From: Spirochaetaceae bacterium
GTDB lineage: Bacteria; Myxococcota_A; UBA9160; UBA4427
Direction of reading: 5' to 3'
Length of the DNA stretch: 64,000 bases
Assembly (NCBI GenBank): GCA_020632655.1
Contig: JACKFD010000003.1
Coordinates: forward strand, 1-64,000
In this document: piece after piece, positions 39,887 through 47,516 of the stretch
Layout: each line of letters begins with the position of its first letter
Numbering within the stretch: position 1 is the first letter of the stretch
Made by a program: the position numbers and the translations under genes
The notes under the pieces: model-generated
What the model was told of the DNA's origin: nothing
The model's database searches: none
The model's input: the letters and a program-made list of their open reading frames with translations, nothing else

Positions 39887-40310
39887 AGGCGCCGACCCCG
39901 GACGCGCGCCACCGGGCTCTCGCGCGAGTCCCCGGGCCCGTCCGTGAACCGTCCGTTCGAGGGGCGTTGCGAAGCGACATGCCATGGACCGGCCGCTATG
40001 CTCCGCGCCGGATCCTCGCCCCCCCGCGACGTCCCCGTCGAAGCCCGGAGCCGCGCGACGTGCCGGCCCGACCCATCGATCGCCGCTCGAAGACCCGGGT
40101 CTCCCGTGGGCGTCGGGGCGCAGGCGGTCCGATGGCGGGGCGGACGCGCCGTTTCCGGGTGGCTCCGCTGCGACGCCGGTCGCGCTCCGGTCCCGCTGGA
40201 GCGAGGCGGGTGACCGGCGGAGCGGATCGAGGAGTCGGACGGCCCCGGCTCCGACGCGAACGAATCGAGGAGTCGGCGGGGCCGGCTCCGAGCGAGGAGC
40301 AGGACGTCCG
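39887..40310 (+). other. 424-bp gap before glyA, with a two-copy repeat
   Basis: No gene supported. The end holds two imperfect copies of ATCGAGGAGTCGG..GGCCCCGGCTCCGA.CGA (from 40226 and from 40264, period 38 bp), directly before the Shine-Dalgarno-like AGGAGC of glyA. No riboswitch or tRNA-like fold was recognised. It probably holds the glyA operon promoter. Confidence 0.5.
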
Positions 40311-41582
40311 ATGTCTCAGACCATCACCCCCCATCTCGACCAGGTCGATCCCGACATCGCGCGCCTCGTCCGCCGCGAGGGGCGTCGCCAGGGCCTCTCG
40401 ATCGAGCTGATCGCCTCCGAGAACTTCGTCTCCGAGGCGGTGCTCGAGGCCGTCGGCTCGGTGCTGACGAACAAGTACGCCGAGGGCTATCCCGGCCGGC
40501 GCTACTACGGCGGCTGCGAGGAGGTCGACGAGGTCGAGACCCTCGCGATCGAGCGTGCGAAGACGCTCTTCGGCGCCGACCACGCGAACGTCCAGCCGCA
40601 CTCGGGCTCGCAGGCGAACGCGGCCGTCTACCAGGCCGTGCTCGAGATCGGCGACACGGTGCTCGCCATGAACCTCGACCACGGCGGCCATCTGACCCAC
40701 GGCAGCCCGGTCAACTTCTCGGGCAAGAACTACGCGATCGTGCCCTACGGCGTGTCGGAGAAGGACGAGCAGATCGACTTCGACCAGGTCCGGGAGCTCG
40801 CGCGGAAGCACCGACCGAAGATGATCCAATGCGGCGCGACCGCCTACTCCCGCACGATCGACTTCGATGCCTTCCGCTCGATCGCCGACGAGGTCGGCGC
40901 CGTTCTCTTCGCCGACATCGCGCACATCGCGGGACTCGTCGCGGCCGGCGTGCATCCGAGCCCGATCGGCAAGGCCCAGATCGTCACGACCACGACCCAC
41001 AAGACCCTGCGCGGTCCGCGCGGCGGCCTCATCCTCTCCGACGCGGACTGGGCGAAGAAGCTCGACAGCGCGATCTTCCCCGGCCTGCAGGGTGGCCCGC
41101 TCATGCACGTGATCGCGGGCAAGGCGGTCGCCTTCCAGGAGGCGCTGCAGCCTTCGTTCAAGACCTACTGCCAGCAGATCGTCGCGAACGCGAAGGCGCT
41201 CGCCGCGGCCGTGAACGAGAAGGGCTTCAAGATCGTCTCTGGCGGGACGGACAACCACCTCTTCCTGCTCTCGTTGGTGGGCCGTGACACGACGGGCAAG
41301 GCCGCGCAGATCGCCCTGGACCGCGCTGGCATCACGGCCAACAAGAACATGATCCCCTTCGACCCGCGCAAGCCGATGGTGACCTCGGGCGTCCGGATCG
41401 GTACGCCGGCGGTGACGACGCGCGGCATGCGCGAAGCGGAGATGGCCCAGGTCGCGGCCTTCCTCGTTCGCGTGCTCGAGAATCCCGGCGACGTGGAGAA
41501 TCTCGACGCGATCCGACAGGAGGTCGCGGAGCTGTGTCGCCGCTTCCCGCTCTATCCGCGGCGCTGGAGCGAGACGGACTGA
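40311..41582 (+). CDS. glyA: Serine hydroxymethyltransferase
   Basis: PLP enzyme converting serine and tetrahydrofolate to glycine and methylene-tetrahydrofolate. 423 residues. LIASENFVSEAV, EGYPGRRYYGGCE, and PLP lysine Lys231 in TTTHKTLRGPRGG. Start ATG 40311; upstream open frame is not coding. First gene of a tight operon: nrdR follows after 3 bp. Confidence 0.97.
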   Translation: MSQTITPHLDQVDPDIARLVRREGRRQGLSIELIASENFVSEAVLEAVGSVLTNKYAEGYPGRRYYGGCEEVDEVETLAIERAKTLFGADHANVQPHSGSQANAAVYQAVLEIGDTVLAMNLDHGGHLTHGSPVNFSGKNYAIVPYGVSEKDEQIDFDQVRELARKHRPKMIQCGATAYSRTIDFDAFRSIADEVGAVLFADIAHIAGLVAAGVHPSPIGKAQIVTTTTHKTLRGPRGGLILSDADWAKKLDSAIFPGLQGGPLMHVIAGKAVAFQEALQPSFKTYCQQIVANAKALAAAVNEKGFKIVSGGTDNHLFLLSLVGRDTTGKAAQIALDRAGITANKNMIPFDPRKPMVTSGVRIGTPAVTTRGMREAEMAQVAAFLVRVLENPGDVENLDAIRQEVAELCRRFPLYPRRWSETD

Positions 41583-41585
41583 GTC

Positions 41586-42161
41586 GTGCAGTGTCCCTTC
41601 TGTGGTGACGACGGCAACCGCGTGATCGACTCGCGGATCGCGCGCGACGGCGCGGAGATCCGCCGTCGGCGCGAGTGCGACGAGTGTGGTCGGCGCTTCA
41701 CGACGCGCGAGCGGATCGAGGAGGTCCTGCCCCGCGTCATCAAGCGCGACGAGCGGCGCGAGGAGTGGGACCGGGTCAAGCTCTTGCGCGGTGTCGAGCA
41801 CGCCTGCGTGAAGCGCCCCGTCTCGGCGTCGGCCATCGAGCGGCTCGTCGACGGCATCGAGCGCGAGCTCCAGGAATCGGGCGAGCGCGAGGTGTCGAGT
41901 GGAGCGATCGGGCGTCGGGTCCTCGAGGAGCTCTCCGCAATCGACGTCCTCGCGGCCGTGCGCTTCGCCTCCGTGTTCCTCGACTTCAGCAGTCCGAGCG
42001 ACTACGAAGCCTTCTTCGCGGAGTTCGCCCCGGCGGCCGGCTCCGGCATCGACGGCGGCTCGGGGCTCGAGGAGGACGGTGCGCCGGTCGCCTCGCCGCG
42101 CGCCGTCGCCGCGGGCGGCCCGGGCCCGCACGGGCCGAGGCCGCTCGGCGCCCGGCGATGA
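41586..42161 (+). CDS. nrdR: Transcriptional repressor NrdR
   Basis: Zinc-ribbon plus ATP-cone repressor of ribonucleotide reductase genes. Zn-ribbon CPFCG and CDECGRRFTTRERIE, then ATP-cone VIKRDERREEWDRVKLLRGV and the FASVFLDFSSPSDYEAFF end. The product has 191 residues because of a 40-residue Pro/Gly/Ala tail not found in the usual 150-160. GTG start at 41586. Stop overlaps ribD (ATGA). Confidence 0.95.
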   Translation: MQCPFCGDDGNRVIDSRIARDGAEIRRRRECDECGRRFTTRERIEEVLPRVIKRDERREEWDRVKLLRGVEHACVKRPVSASAIERLVDGIERELQESGEREVSSGAIGRRVLEELSAIDVLAAVRFASVFLDFSSPSDYEAFFAEFAPAAGSGIDGGSGLEEDGAPVASPRAVAAGGPGPHGPRPLGARR

Positions 42162-43420
42162 CCCGCGGCGCCGGGGGCGGAGCGTCGCGGAGCACCCGCC
42201 CCGCGGCGGCCACGGCGCTCGACGAGCGCATGATGCGTCTGGCGCTCCGGCTGGCTTCGCGGGGCGATGGGCGGACGCATCCGAATCCGAGCGTCGGGGC
42301 CGTGGTCTATCGCGGCGATCGCATCCTCGGCCGCGGTACGACGCGTCCCGTCGGTGGATCCCACGCCGAGGTCGTCGCGATCGCGGCCGCGCGTCGTCGA
42401 CATGGCGAAGCGGCGCTGCGTGGCGCCTCGATCGCCGTGACGCTCGAGCCCTGCAGCTTCGTCGGCCGGACCGGCGCGTGTACGCAGGCGATCCTCGACG
42501 CTGGACTCGGACGGGTCGTCGGGGGCTGCCGCGACCCGCACGAGCGCGTCTCCGGTCGGGGCTTCGCGCGGCTTCGTCGCGCGGGTCTGACGGTCGTGTC
42601 GGGCGTCCTCGAGGACGAGTGCCGCCATCAGCACCGCGGCTTCCGCTCGGTCTGCGAGCGCGGCCGTCCCCACGTCACCCTCAAGCTCGCGACGACCCTC
42701 GACGGGCGGATCGCCACCGCGACCGGCGAGTCGCGCTGGATCACGGGCGAGGCCGCTCGCGCCTTCGTCCACCGACTCCGGGACGCGAGCGACGCCGTCC
42801 TCGTGGGCTCCGGGACCGCGCTCGCCGACGATCCCGCGCTCACCGTGCGGCGGGGGGATCGCGTCGTGCGCACGCCGATCCGTGTGCTGCTCGACGGTCG
42901 GCTCCGCGTGCCGGCCTCCGCCCGGCTCTTCGCCCCACCCGAAGAGTGCATGGGCGAGGAGCGGGCGGGCGGCCCGCCGGAGAACCGGACCTGGATCGTA
43001 TGCGCCGCTGGCCGACGCGGGCTGGCGGCCGCCCGCCGCCGCGCCGCGCGGGTGATCGAGGCGCCGTCGAGCCGGAACGGACACGTCGATCTGGTCGCGG
43101 TCTTCGAGCGCCTCGCGGAAGCCGGCCTCACCACCGTCCTCGTCGAGGGCGGTGGCAGCCTCGCCGCCGCGCTGCTGCGAGCGGATCTCGTCGACGAGGT
43201 ACACTGGATGCTCGCGCCGAAGCTGATCGGAGGGGACGGTCGCGCGGCGCTCGGCCCGCTCGAGCGGACCCGACTGGCGGATGCCGTGTCGATCGAGCCG
43301 ATTCGCGTGCGAAGGCTGGGGCAGGACCTGCACGTGCACGGTCGGGTCCGAAGGCCGATCGAGCGCGCGGCGAGCACCAGGCGAACGAGTCGCAAGCGGA
43401 GTCGGAGGGAGGGAGCGTGA
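42158..43420 (+). CDS. ribD: Bifunctional riboflavin biosynthesis deaminase/reductase
   Basis: 420 residues: cytidine-deaminase-like domain (about 20-165) with GGSHAEVVAI and EPCSFVGRTGAC, and a dihydrofolate-reductase-like reductase domain (about 170-395, KLATTLDGRIAT, LVEGGGSLAAALL). In the zinc motif the usual EPCSH is EPCSF, but the Zn cysteines and HAE are kept. Start ATG 42158 overlaps nrdR. Basic tail of about 20 residues. No FMN riboswitch was seen. Confidence 0.94.
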   Translation: MTRGAGGGASRSTRPAAATALDERMMRLALRLASRGDGRTHPNPSVGAVVYRGDRILGRGTTRPVGGSHAEVVAIAAARRRHGEAALRGASIAVTLEPCSFVGRTGACTQAILDAGLGRVVGGCRDPHERVSGRGFARLRRAGLTVVSGVLEDECRHQHRGFRSVCERGRPHVTLKLATTLDGRIATATGESRWITGEAARAFVHRLRDASDAVLVGSGTALADDPALTVRRGDRVVRTPIRVLLDGRLRVPASARLFAPPEECMGEERAGGPPENRTWIVCAAGRRGLAAARRRAARVIEAPSSRNGHVDLVAVFERLAEAGLTTVLVEGGGSLAAALLRADLVDEVHWMLAPKLIGGDGRAALGPLERTRLADAVSIEPIRVRRLGQDLHVHGRVRRPIERAASTRRTSRKRSRREGA

Positions 43421-43905
43421 GGGTCGCGACACCGTCCGTCGATGCCACCGGGCTGCGGATCGCTCTGGTCGTCTCCCGCTTCAACCACGTCATCTCGACG
43501 CGGCTGATCGATGGTGCACGGGGGGCCCTGCTCGAGCACGGCGCGGCGGACGAGGACCTGGCGCTCTACTGGGTGCCCGGGGCGTTCGAGATCCCGCAGG
43601 CCGCGAGACGGATCGCCGAGAGCGGTCGCTTCGACGCGATCGTGACCCTCGGATCCGTGATCCGCGGCGGGACACCGCATTTCGACTACGTGTGCCGCGG
43701 CGTGACCGATGGCGTACGCGAGCTGATGCGGAGCTCGAACGTGCCCGTCGGCTTCGGCGTCCTCACGACGGACGACGTGGATCAGGCGCTCGCGCGCGCG
43801 GGCGGCAGCGACGGCAACAAGGGCGCCGAGGTGGCGTTGGCGGCGGTCGAGATGGCGCGGCTGATGCGCTCGATCGAGGCGGAGACGCGCGGGGGACGCT
43901 CGTGA
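43417..43905 (+). CDS. ribH: 6,7-dimethyl-8-ribityllumazine synthase
   Basis: 162 residues. Fold signatures SRFNHVISTRLIDGA, VPGAFEIPQAARR, and the catalytic His region IRGGTPHFDYVCRG, GNKGAEVALAAVEMA at the end. GTG start overlaps the ribD stop (GTGA) behind GGAGGGAGGGA. ribE and ribBA, normally placed between ribD and ribH, are missing from this operon and must lie elsewhere. Confidence 0.96.
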   Translation: MRVATPSVDATGLRIALVVSRFNHVISTRLIDGARGALLEHGAADEDLALYWVPGAFEIPQAARRIAESGRFDAIVTLGSVIRGGTPHFDYVCRGVTDGVRELMRSSNVPVGFGVLTTDDVDQALARAGGSDGNKGAEVALAAVEMARLMRSIEAETRGGRS

Positions 43906-44381
43906 GCCCTTCGGTCGATGCGACGCGCGGCGGTCGACACAGCGGGCGCGAGCTCGCTCTGCAGGTGCTCTACGCGCTGGACCTCGCGAACCGGTCGGGC
44001 GAGGCGACGGCGGAGGACGACGCGCCCCGTGCGCCGCGAGAGTCCAGCGACCGGGTCTTCGAGCGCGTGACCGAGCATTTCGTCATGCCGCGCGCGGCGA
44101 TCGCCTTCGCGCGCTCGCTCGTCACGGGTGTCGCGGGCGACCTCGAGGCGATCGACGTGATCCTCGCGGGCCACGCGCGCAACTGGCGTGTGTCGCGCAT
44201 GGCGGCCGTCGACCGCAACGTCCTGCGCCTCGCGATCCACGAGCTGCGGGACACGGAGACGCCGGTCGCGGTCGTGATCGACGAGGCGGTCGATCTCGCC
44301 CGTCGCTTCGGGAGCGACACGTCGCCCGCCTTCGTGAATGGGATCCTCGACGCAGTGGCCAAGGAGGTGCGGGCGGCATGA
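43902..44381 (+). CDS. nusB: Transcription antitermination factor NusB
   Basis: 159 residues. GRELALQVLYALDLA at the front, RVFERVTEHF, then NWRVSRMAAVDRNVLRLAIHE and FVNGILDAVAKEVR. Binds boxA RNA with NusE. GTG start at 43902 overlaps ribH stop. The ribH-nusB order is standard. Confidence 0.95.
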   Translation: MSPSVDATRGGRHSGRELALQVLYALDLANRSGEATAEDDAPRAPRESSDRVFERVTEHFVMPRAAIAFARSLVTGVAGDLEAIDVILAGHARNWRVSRMAAVDRNVLRLAIHELRDTETPVAVVIDEAVDLARRFGSDTSPAFVNGILDAVAKEVRAA

Positions 44382-44959
44382 GCGCAAGCGCAGCGACGAT
44401 CCAGCTGATCCTCACGGCGAACCCGCTCGAACGCGCCGAGGGAGAGGTCGCCGTGGCCGGCTTCTTCACGGACGAGCGGCCCCTGCGCGGCGGTGCGGCA
44501 CGCGCGGACTGGCGGCTCTGCGGGGGACTGTCGCGGCGCATCGAGAGCGGCGATCTGTCGGGCAAGAGCGGCGAGGCCTTGTTGATCGGCTGTGGTCGTG
44601 CCCTGCGCGCGCCCAGGCTCATGCTGCTCGGTCTGGGGGATCGCCACGCCTTCGACCAGCTTCGGGTGAGCGACGAGACGCGTGCCGCCGTCGAGCGCTG
44701 TGCGCGGCTGCGCTGCGACCGGGTGGCGCTCGCGCCACTCGGCATCGCCCCGGACGACGTGCCCCGCCACGCGGCGGCGCTGCTCGCGGGCATCCGGGAC
44801 GGCTGGCGGGAGGCCGCCGGCCGCTCGCTCGGCCTGCGGCTCTGCGTGCCGCGCTCCGAGATTGCGACCGTTCGGCGGTCTCTCGAGGCCGCCGCCGTGG
44901 CCGCCGGGGCGGCGGAGGTCGCGGTCAGCGTGCCCGACGCGGAGCTCGATCCGCGCTGA
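44378..44959 (+). CDS. Stand-alone M17 leucyl aminopeptidase N-terminal-domain protein
   Basis: 193 residues. The sequence matches the N-terminal macro-like domain of leucyl aminopeptidases (FFTDERPLRGGAARADW, DWRLCGGLSRRIESGDL, APRLMLLGLGDRHAFD), but the catalytic metal-binding domain is absent. Such orphan domains are seen in deltaproteobacteria; function unknown. ATG overlaps nusB (ATGA), so it is made with the riboflavin/NusB genes. Confidence 0.75.
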   Translation: MSASAATIQLILTANPLERAEGEVAVAGFFTDERPLRGGAARADWRLCGGLSRRIESGDLSGKSGEALLIGCGRALRAPRLMLLGLGDRHAFDQLRVSDETRAAVERCARLRCDRVALAPLGIAPDDVPRHAAALLAGIRDGWREAAGRSLGLRLCVPRSEIATVRRSLEAAAVAAGAAEVAVSVPDAELDPR

Positions 44960-45161
44960 GCCGACCGCGGATCCGGCGCGACCGCCTGCGATCGACCCGC
45001 ATCGGGCGCCACGCTCGGGCCCAGCCCCCACGGGCTCGTTTCGCCTGCGGGTCAAGTCCCGACCGGGCAGGCCGATTCAGGTGAGCGGGCGGAAGGGTCT
45101 CGCGCGTGCGGCGCCCGGCCGTTGCGCATTCGTGGACCCGAAGGCGACGCGTGGGGACGAC

Positions 45162-46943
45162 ATGAGTCTGGTCGGCAATCTCGAGGACCTGAGCCTCGGC
45201 GACATCCTGCAGATCATCAGTCTCTCGCAGAAGTCCGGCGTGCTGGCGCTCGATGCGGATCAGGGCTCGGGGCGCGTCGTCTTCGCCTCCGGTCTCGTCC
45301 GGGGCGCCTGCGTCAAGGGGGGCGTCGCAACCCTCCGCGATCTGCTCGTCCGGGAGCGGCTGGTCGACCCGTCCGGCTTCGAAGCGTTGCGGGCGCGCGC
45401 GGTCGATCTCGGGATCCCGGTCGAGGACGTACTCGCGAGCGAGGGCCTCGTCGCGGCCGATCGCATCGACGCGCTGGTCAAGGCGGCGATCGAGTCCGCC
45501 GTCTTCGAGATGTTCCGCTGGTCGAGCGGCAGCTTCAGCTTCGACGTGCGCAGCGAGATGGAGCCGGGGGATCCGGAGCTGCTGCTGCCTCACGGCGTGA
45601 ACGCGCAGTACCTCGCGATGGAGGGCATGCGGCTGCGTGACGAGCTCGCGCGCGATGGCGCACTCGGCGCTCCGCGCGAGGCGGCGACCTCCGATGTCCT
45701 CGACGTCGGGGCGCCGGCCTCGGCGGATCCCTTCTCGGTGGGCGACGCATTCGATGCCATGGCGGTCGATGCGGCGGAGGCCGAGGTGCAAGCCGGCGAG
45801 CCCGAAGGCTCGGCCGTCGAGACGCTGGTCGCCGCCGTGCTTCGGGAGCAGGATGCGGAGCCGGTCCGCGAGGGCGCTCCGGTCGGGGCCATGCCGGCGG
45901 AGGCGACGCGACGGCTGCCGGTGATCGTGATCGACCCCGAGGTGGTGGTCCTCGACTGGGTGAAGGCGGCGATCCAGGACGGCTTTGCCCGGGTGCACGT
46001 CTTCCAGCAGGCGGAGCAGGGCCTGGCGCGAATCCGCCAGTACCTGATCCGGGGCGAGCAGCCGATCGTCCTCCTCTCGCCGGCGACGCCGATCGATCCG
46101 CTCTCGGGCATCCATGGCCTGGCCGACTTCGTGAAGCGCCTCAAGACCCAGGCGGGGCAGCTGCGGGTGATCGCCCTGCGCGAGGCCGACGCGGAGGAGC
46201 CCGTGAGCGTGCCGTCGGTCATGGATGGCGTGCTCGATCGGCCCCCGGCGCGCCTGCTGCGCAAGTCCGGGCGAGACGCCGGGGGCAGCGAGGCCGAGCG
46301 TTTCCTCGGGCGACTCCAGGCGGAGCTCGCGGGGGAGGGCGCTACGCCGCGGCGGAGCCCCGACAGGGCGAGGGGGCACACGGCCTCTTCGCCGACCACG
46401 AGCGCCGGGCCGGTCGGCGCCGCCCCCGCGGATCTACGCACGCTCCGTGAGGCGACGGCGAGTCTGCAGCAGGCCTCCTCGCGCGGCGAGATCCTTCCGC
46501 TGGTCCTCGACTTCGCGGCCGGGCTCTTCTCGCGGGCCGCGATCCTCGCGGTCCGGGACGAGGAGGTGTTCGCGGTGGCGGGGCGCAACATGCCCGCCCT
46601 CGAGGTCGATCCGCTCGCGTCGGAGCCGTCCCTTCCGGTGCGTCCCGTGGCCGGAGGGCTGCTGCATCGCGCCCTGGCCGGCGGCGAGGGCGTCCGGGGC
46701 CGACCCGACGTCGATCTCGACTCGCCCCTGCTCGCCCGATTCGGCGGTCTCGTGCCGGCCGAGGCCTATCTCGCACCGATCCAGGGAGCGGGTGGCGTGG
46801 TGGCACTCCTCTACGGAGACCAGGGTGAGAGCGATGCCGCCCTGCCGGATTCGAACGGGCTCGAGGTCGTGCTCCATCACGCGGGTCTGGCGCTCGACCG
46901 GGCGGCCCTCGAACGGGCGCTCTGCGAGGCGGAGGGACGCTGA
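45162..46943 (+). CDS. PATAN (DUF4388)-pseudoreceiver-GAF regulatory protein
   Basis: 593 residues. Domains: PATAN/DUF4388 (1-165: NLEDLSLGDILQIISLSQKS, GVLAL, VFASGLVRGACVKGG); linker; receiver-like domain (about 250-370, VIVIDPEVVVLDWVKAAI) in which the phosphoacceptor position is Ser306 (IVLLSPATP), so probably not phosphorylated; GAF-like C-terminal domain (about 430-590). Such proteins occur with chemosensory and pilus or gliding systems, often binding response regulators. It starts cluster 2, 165 bp before cheY. ATG 45162 has GTGGGGA upstream. Ligand unknown. Confidence 0.75.
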   Translation: MSLVGNLEDLSLGDILQIISLSQKSGVLALDADQGSGRVVFASGLVRGACVKGGVATLRDLLVRERLVDPSGFEALRARAVDLGIPVEDVLASEGLVAADRIDALVKAAIESAVFEMFRWSSGSFSFDVRSEMEPGDPELLLPHGVNAQYLAMEGMRLRDELARDGALGAPREAATSDVLDVGAPASADPFSVGDAFDAMAVDAAEAEVQAGEPEGSAVETLVAAVLREQDAEPVREGAPVGAMPAEATRRLPVIVIDPEVVVLDWVKAAIQDGFARVHVFQQAEQGLARIRQYLIRGEQPIVLLSPATPIDPLSGIHGLADFVKRLKTQAGQLRVIALREADAEEPVSVPSVMDGVLDRPPARLLRKSGRDAGGSEAERFLGRLQAELAGEGATPRRSPDRARGHTASSPTTSAGPVGAAPADLRTLREATASLQQASSRGEILPLVLDFAAGLFSRAAILAVRDEEVFAVAGRNMPALEVDPLASEPSLPVRPVAGGLLHRALAGGEGVRGRPDVDLDSPLLARFGGLVPAEAYLAPIQGAGGVVALLYGDQGESDAALPDSNGLEVVLHHAGLALDRAALERALCEAEGR

Positions 46944-47036
46944 TCCCGTCGCTCGGGTCTCTCTCCCCCGGCTCGGTCCGTCGAATTCCCCACGCCGCGG
47001 CGGTCGCGGCGCCGCCGGGTGCCGCCCTTCGGCTTC

Positions 47037-47063
47037 TCAAGGGTGCGTCTGCGTTGCCGATAA
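47037..47063 (+). promoter_or_regulatory. Sigma-28 (FliA-type) promoter of chemosensory cluster 2
   Basis: TCAAG (47037-47041), 14 nt, GCCGATAA (47056-47063): the -10 is a perfect match and the spacing is canonical. It lies 45 nt upstream of the TTG start of cheY (47109). It points to control of cluster 2 with the flagellar regulon. Confidence 0.75.
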
Positions 47064-47108
47064 GCGCTGGCGATGCTCGCGCGTGTCTTCGCGTCGGGGG
47101 GGACGACC

Positions 47109-47510
47109 TTGCAGCGCATTCTGATCGTAGAGGACTCCGCCACGATGCGATCGCTGCTGGCATCGAGCCTCGAAGGGCTCGAGACGCCGGTCAAGATCGT
47201 CGAGGCCGAGAGTGGCTTCGAGGCTTTGCGCCTGCTGCCGCGGGAGTCCTTCGATCTCGTCGTCACCGACATCAACATGCCCGACATCAACGGGCTCGAG
47301 CTGGTGTCGTTCATCAAGAACAATCCGCAATACGCCGCGATCCCCCTCGTGATCGTCTCGACGGAAGGCTCCGACCGCGACCGCGACAAGGGGCTCGGCC
47401 TCGGCGCCGACGCCTACGTCGTCAAGCCCTTCGATCCCGAGCAGCTGCGTCGCGTGGTCGTGGACCTGTTGAGCGCGCGGGATGGTGCGGACGCACCCAG
47501 CGGTCGGTGA
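47109..47510 (+). CDS. cheY: Single-domain response regulator CheY
   Basis: 133 residues. Receiver with Glu-Asp pair (IVEDSATMR), phosphoacceptor Asp54 (VTDINMPDINGLEL), Ser in VSTEGS and Lys in VVKPFDPEQLRR. TTG 47109 chosen because GGGGGGA (47095-47102) precedes it; the longer ATG 47073 frame would begin three bases after the predicted transcript start. Directly before cheA, so the presumed output or phosphate sink of this CheA. Confidence 0.9.
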   Translation: MQRILIVEDSATMRSLLASSLEGLETPVKIVEAESGFEALRLLPRESFDLVVTDINMPDINGLELVSFIKNNPQYAAIPLVIVSTEGSDRDRDKGLGLGADAYVVKPFDPEQLRRVVVDLLSARDGADAPSGR

Positions 47511-47516
47511 GCGGAC

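Noticed and set aside
39887..40310. Glycine or THF riboswitch before glyA
   Set aside because: No conserved core of either class was recognised; only a two-copy 38-bp repeat.
42100..42160. FMN riboswitch for the rib genes
   Set aside because: ribD overlaps nrdR, so no leader exists, and no RFN-element sequence was found before glyA.
44325..45161. Upstream extension of the PATAN gene into 44682-45161
   Set aside because: This frame overlaps the M17-domain gene and has no domain-like sequence before MSLVGNLEDL at 45162.
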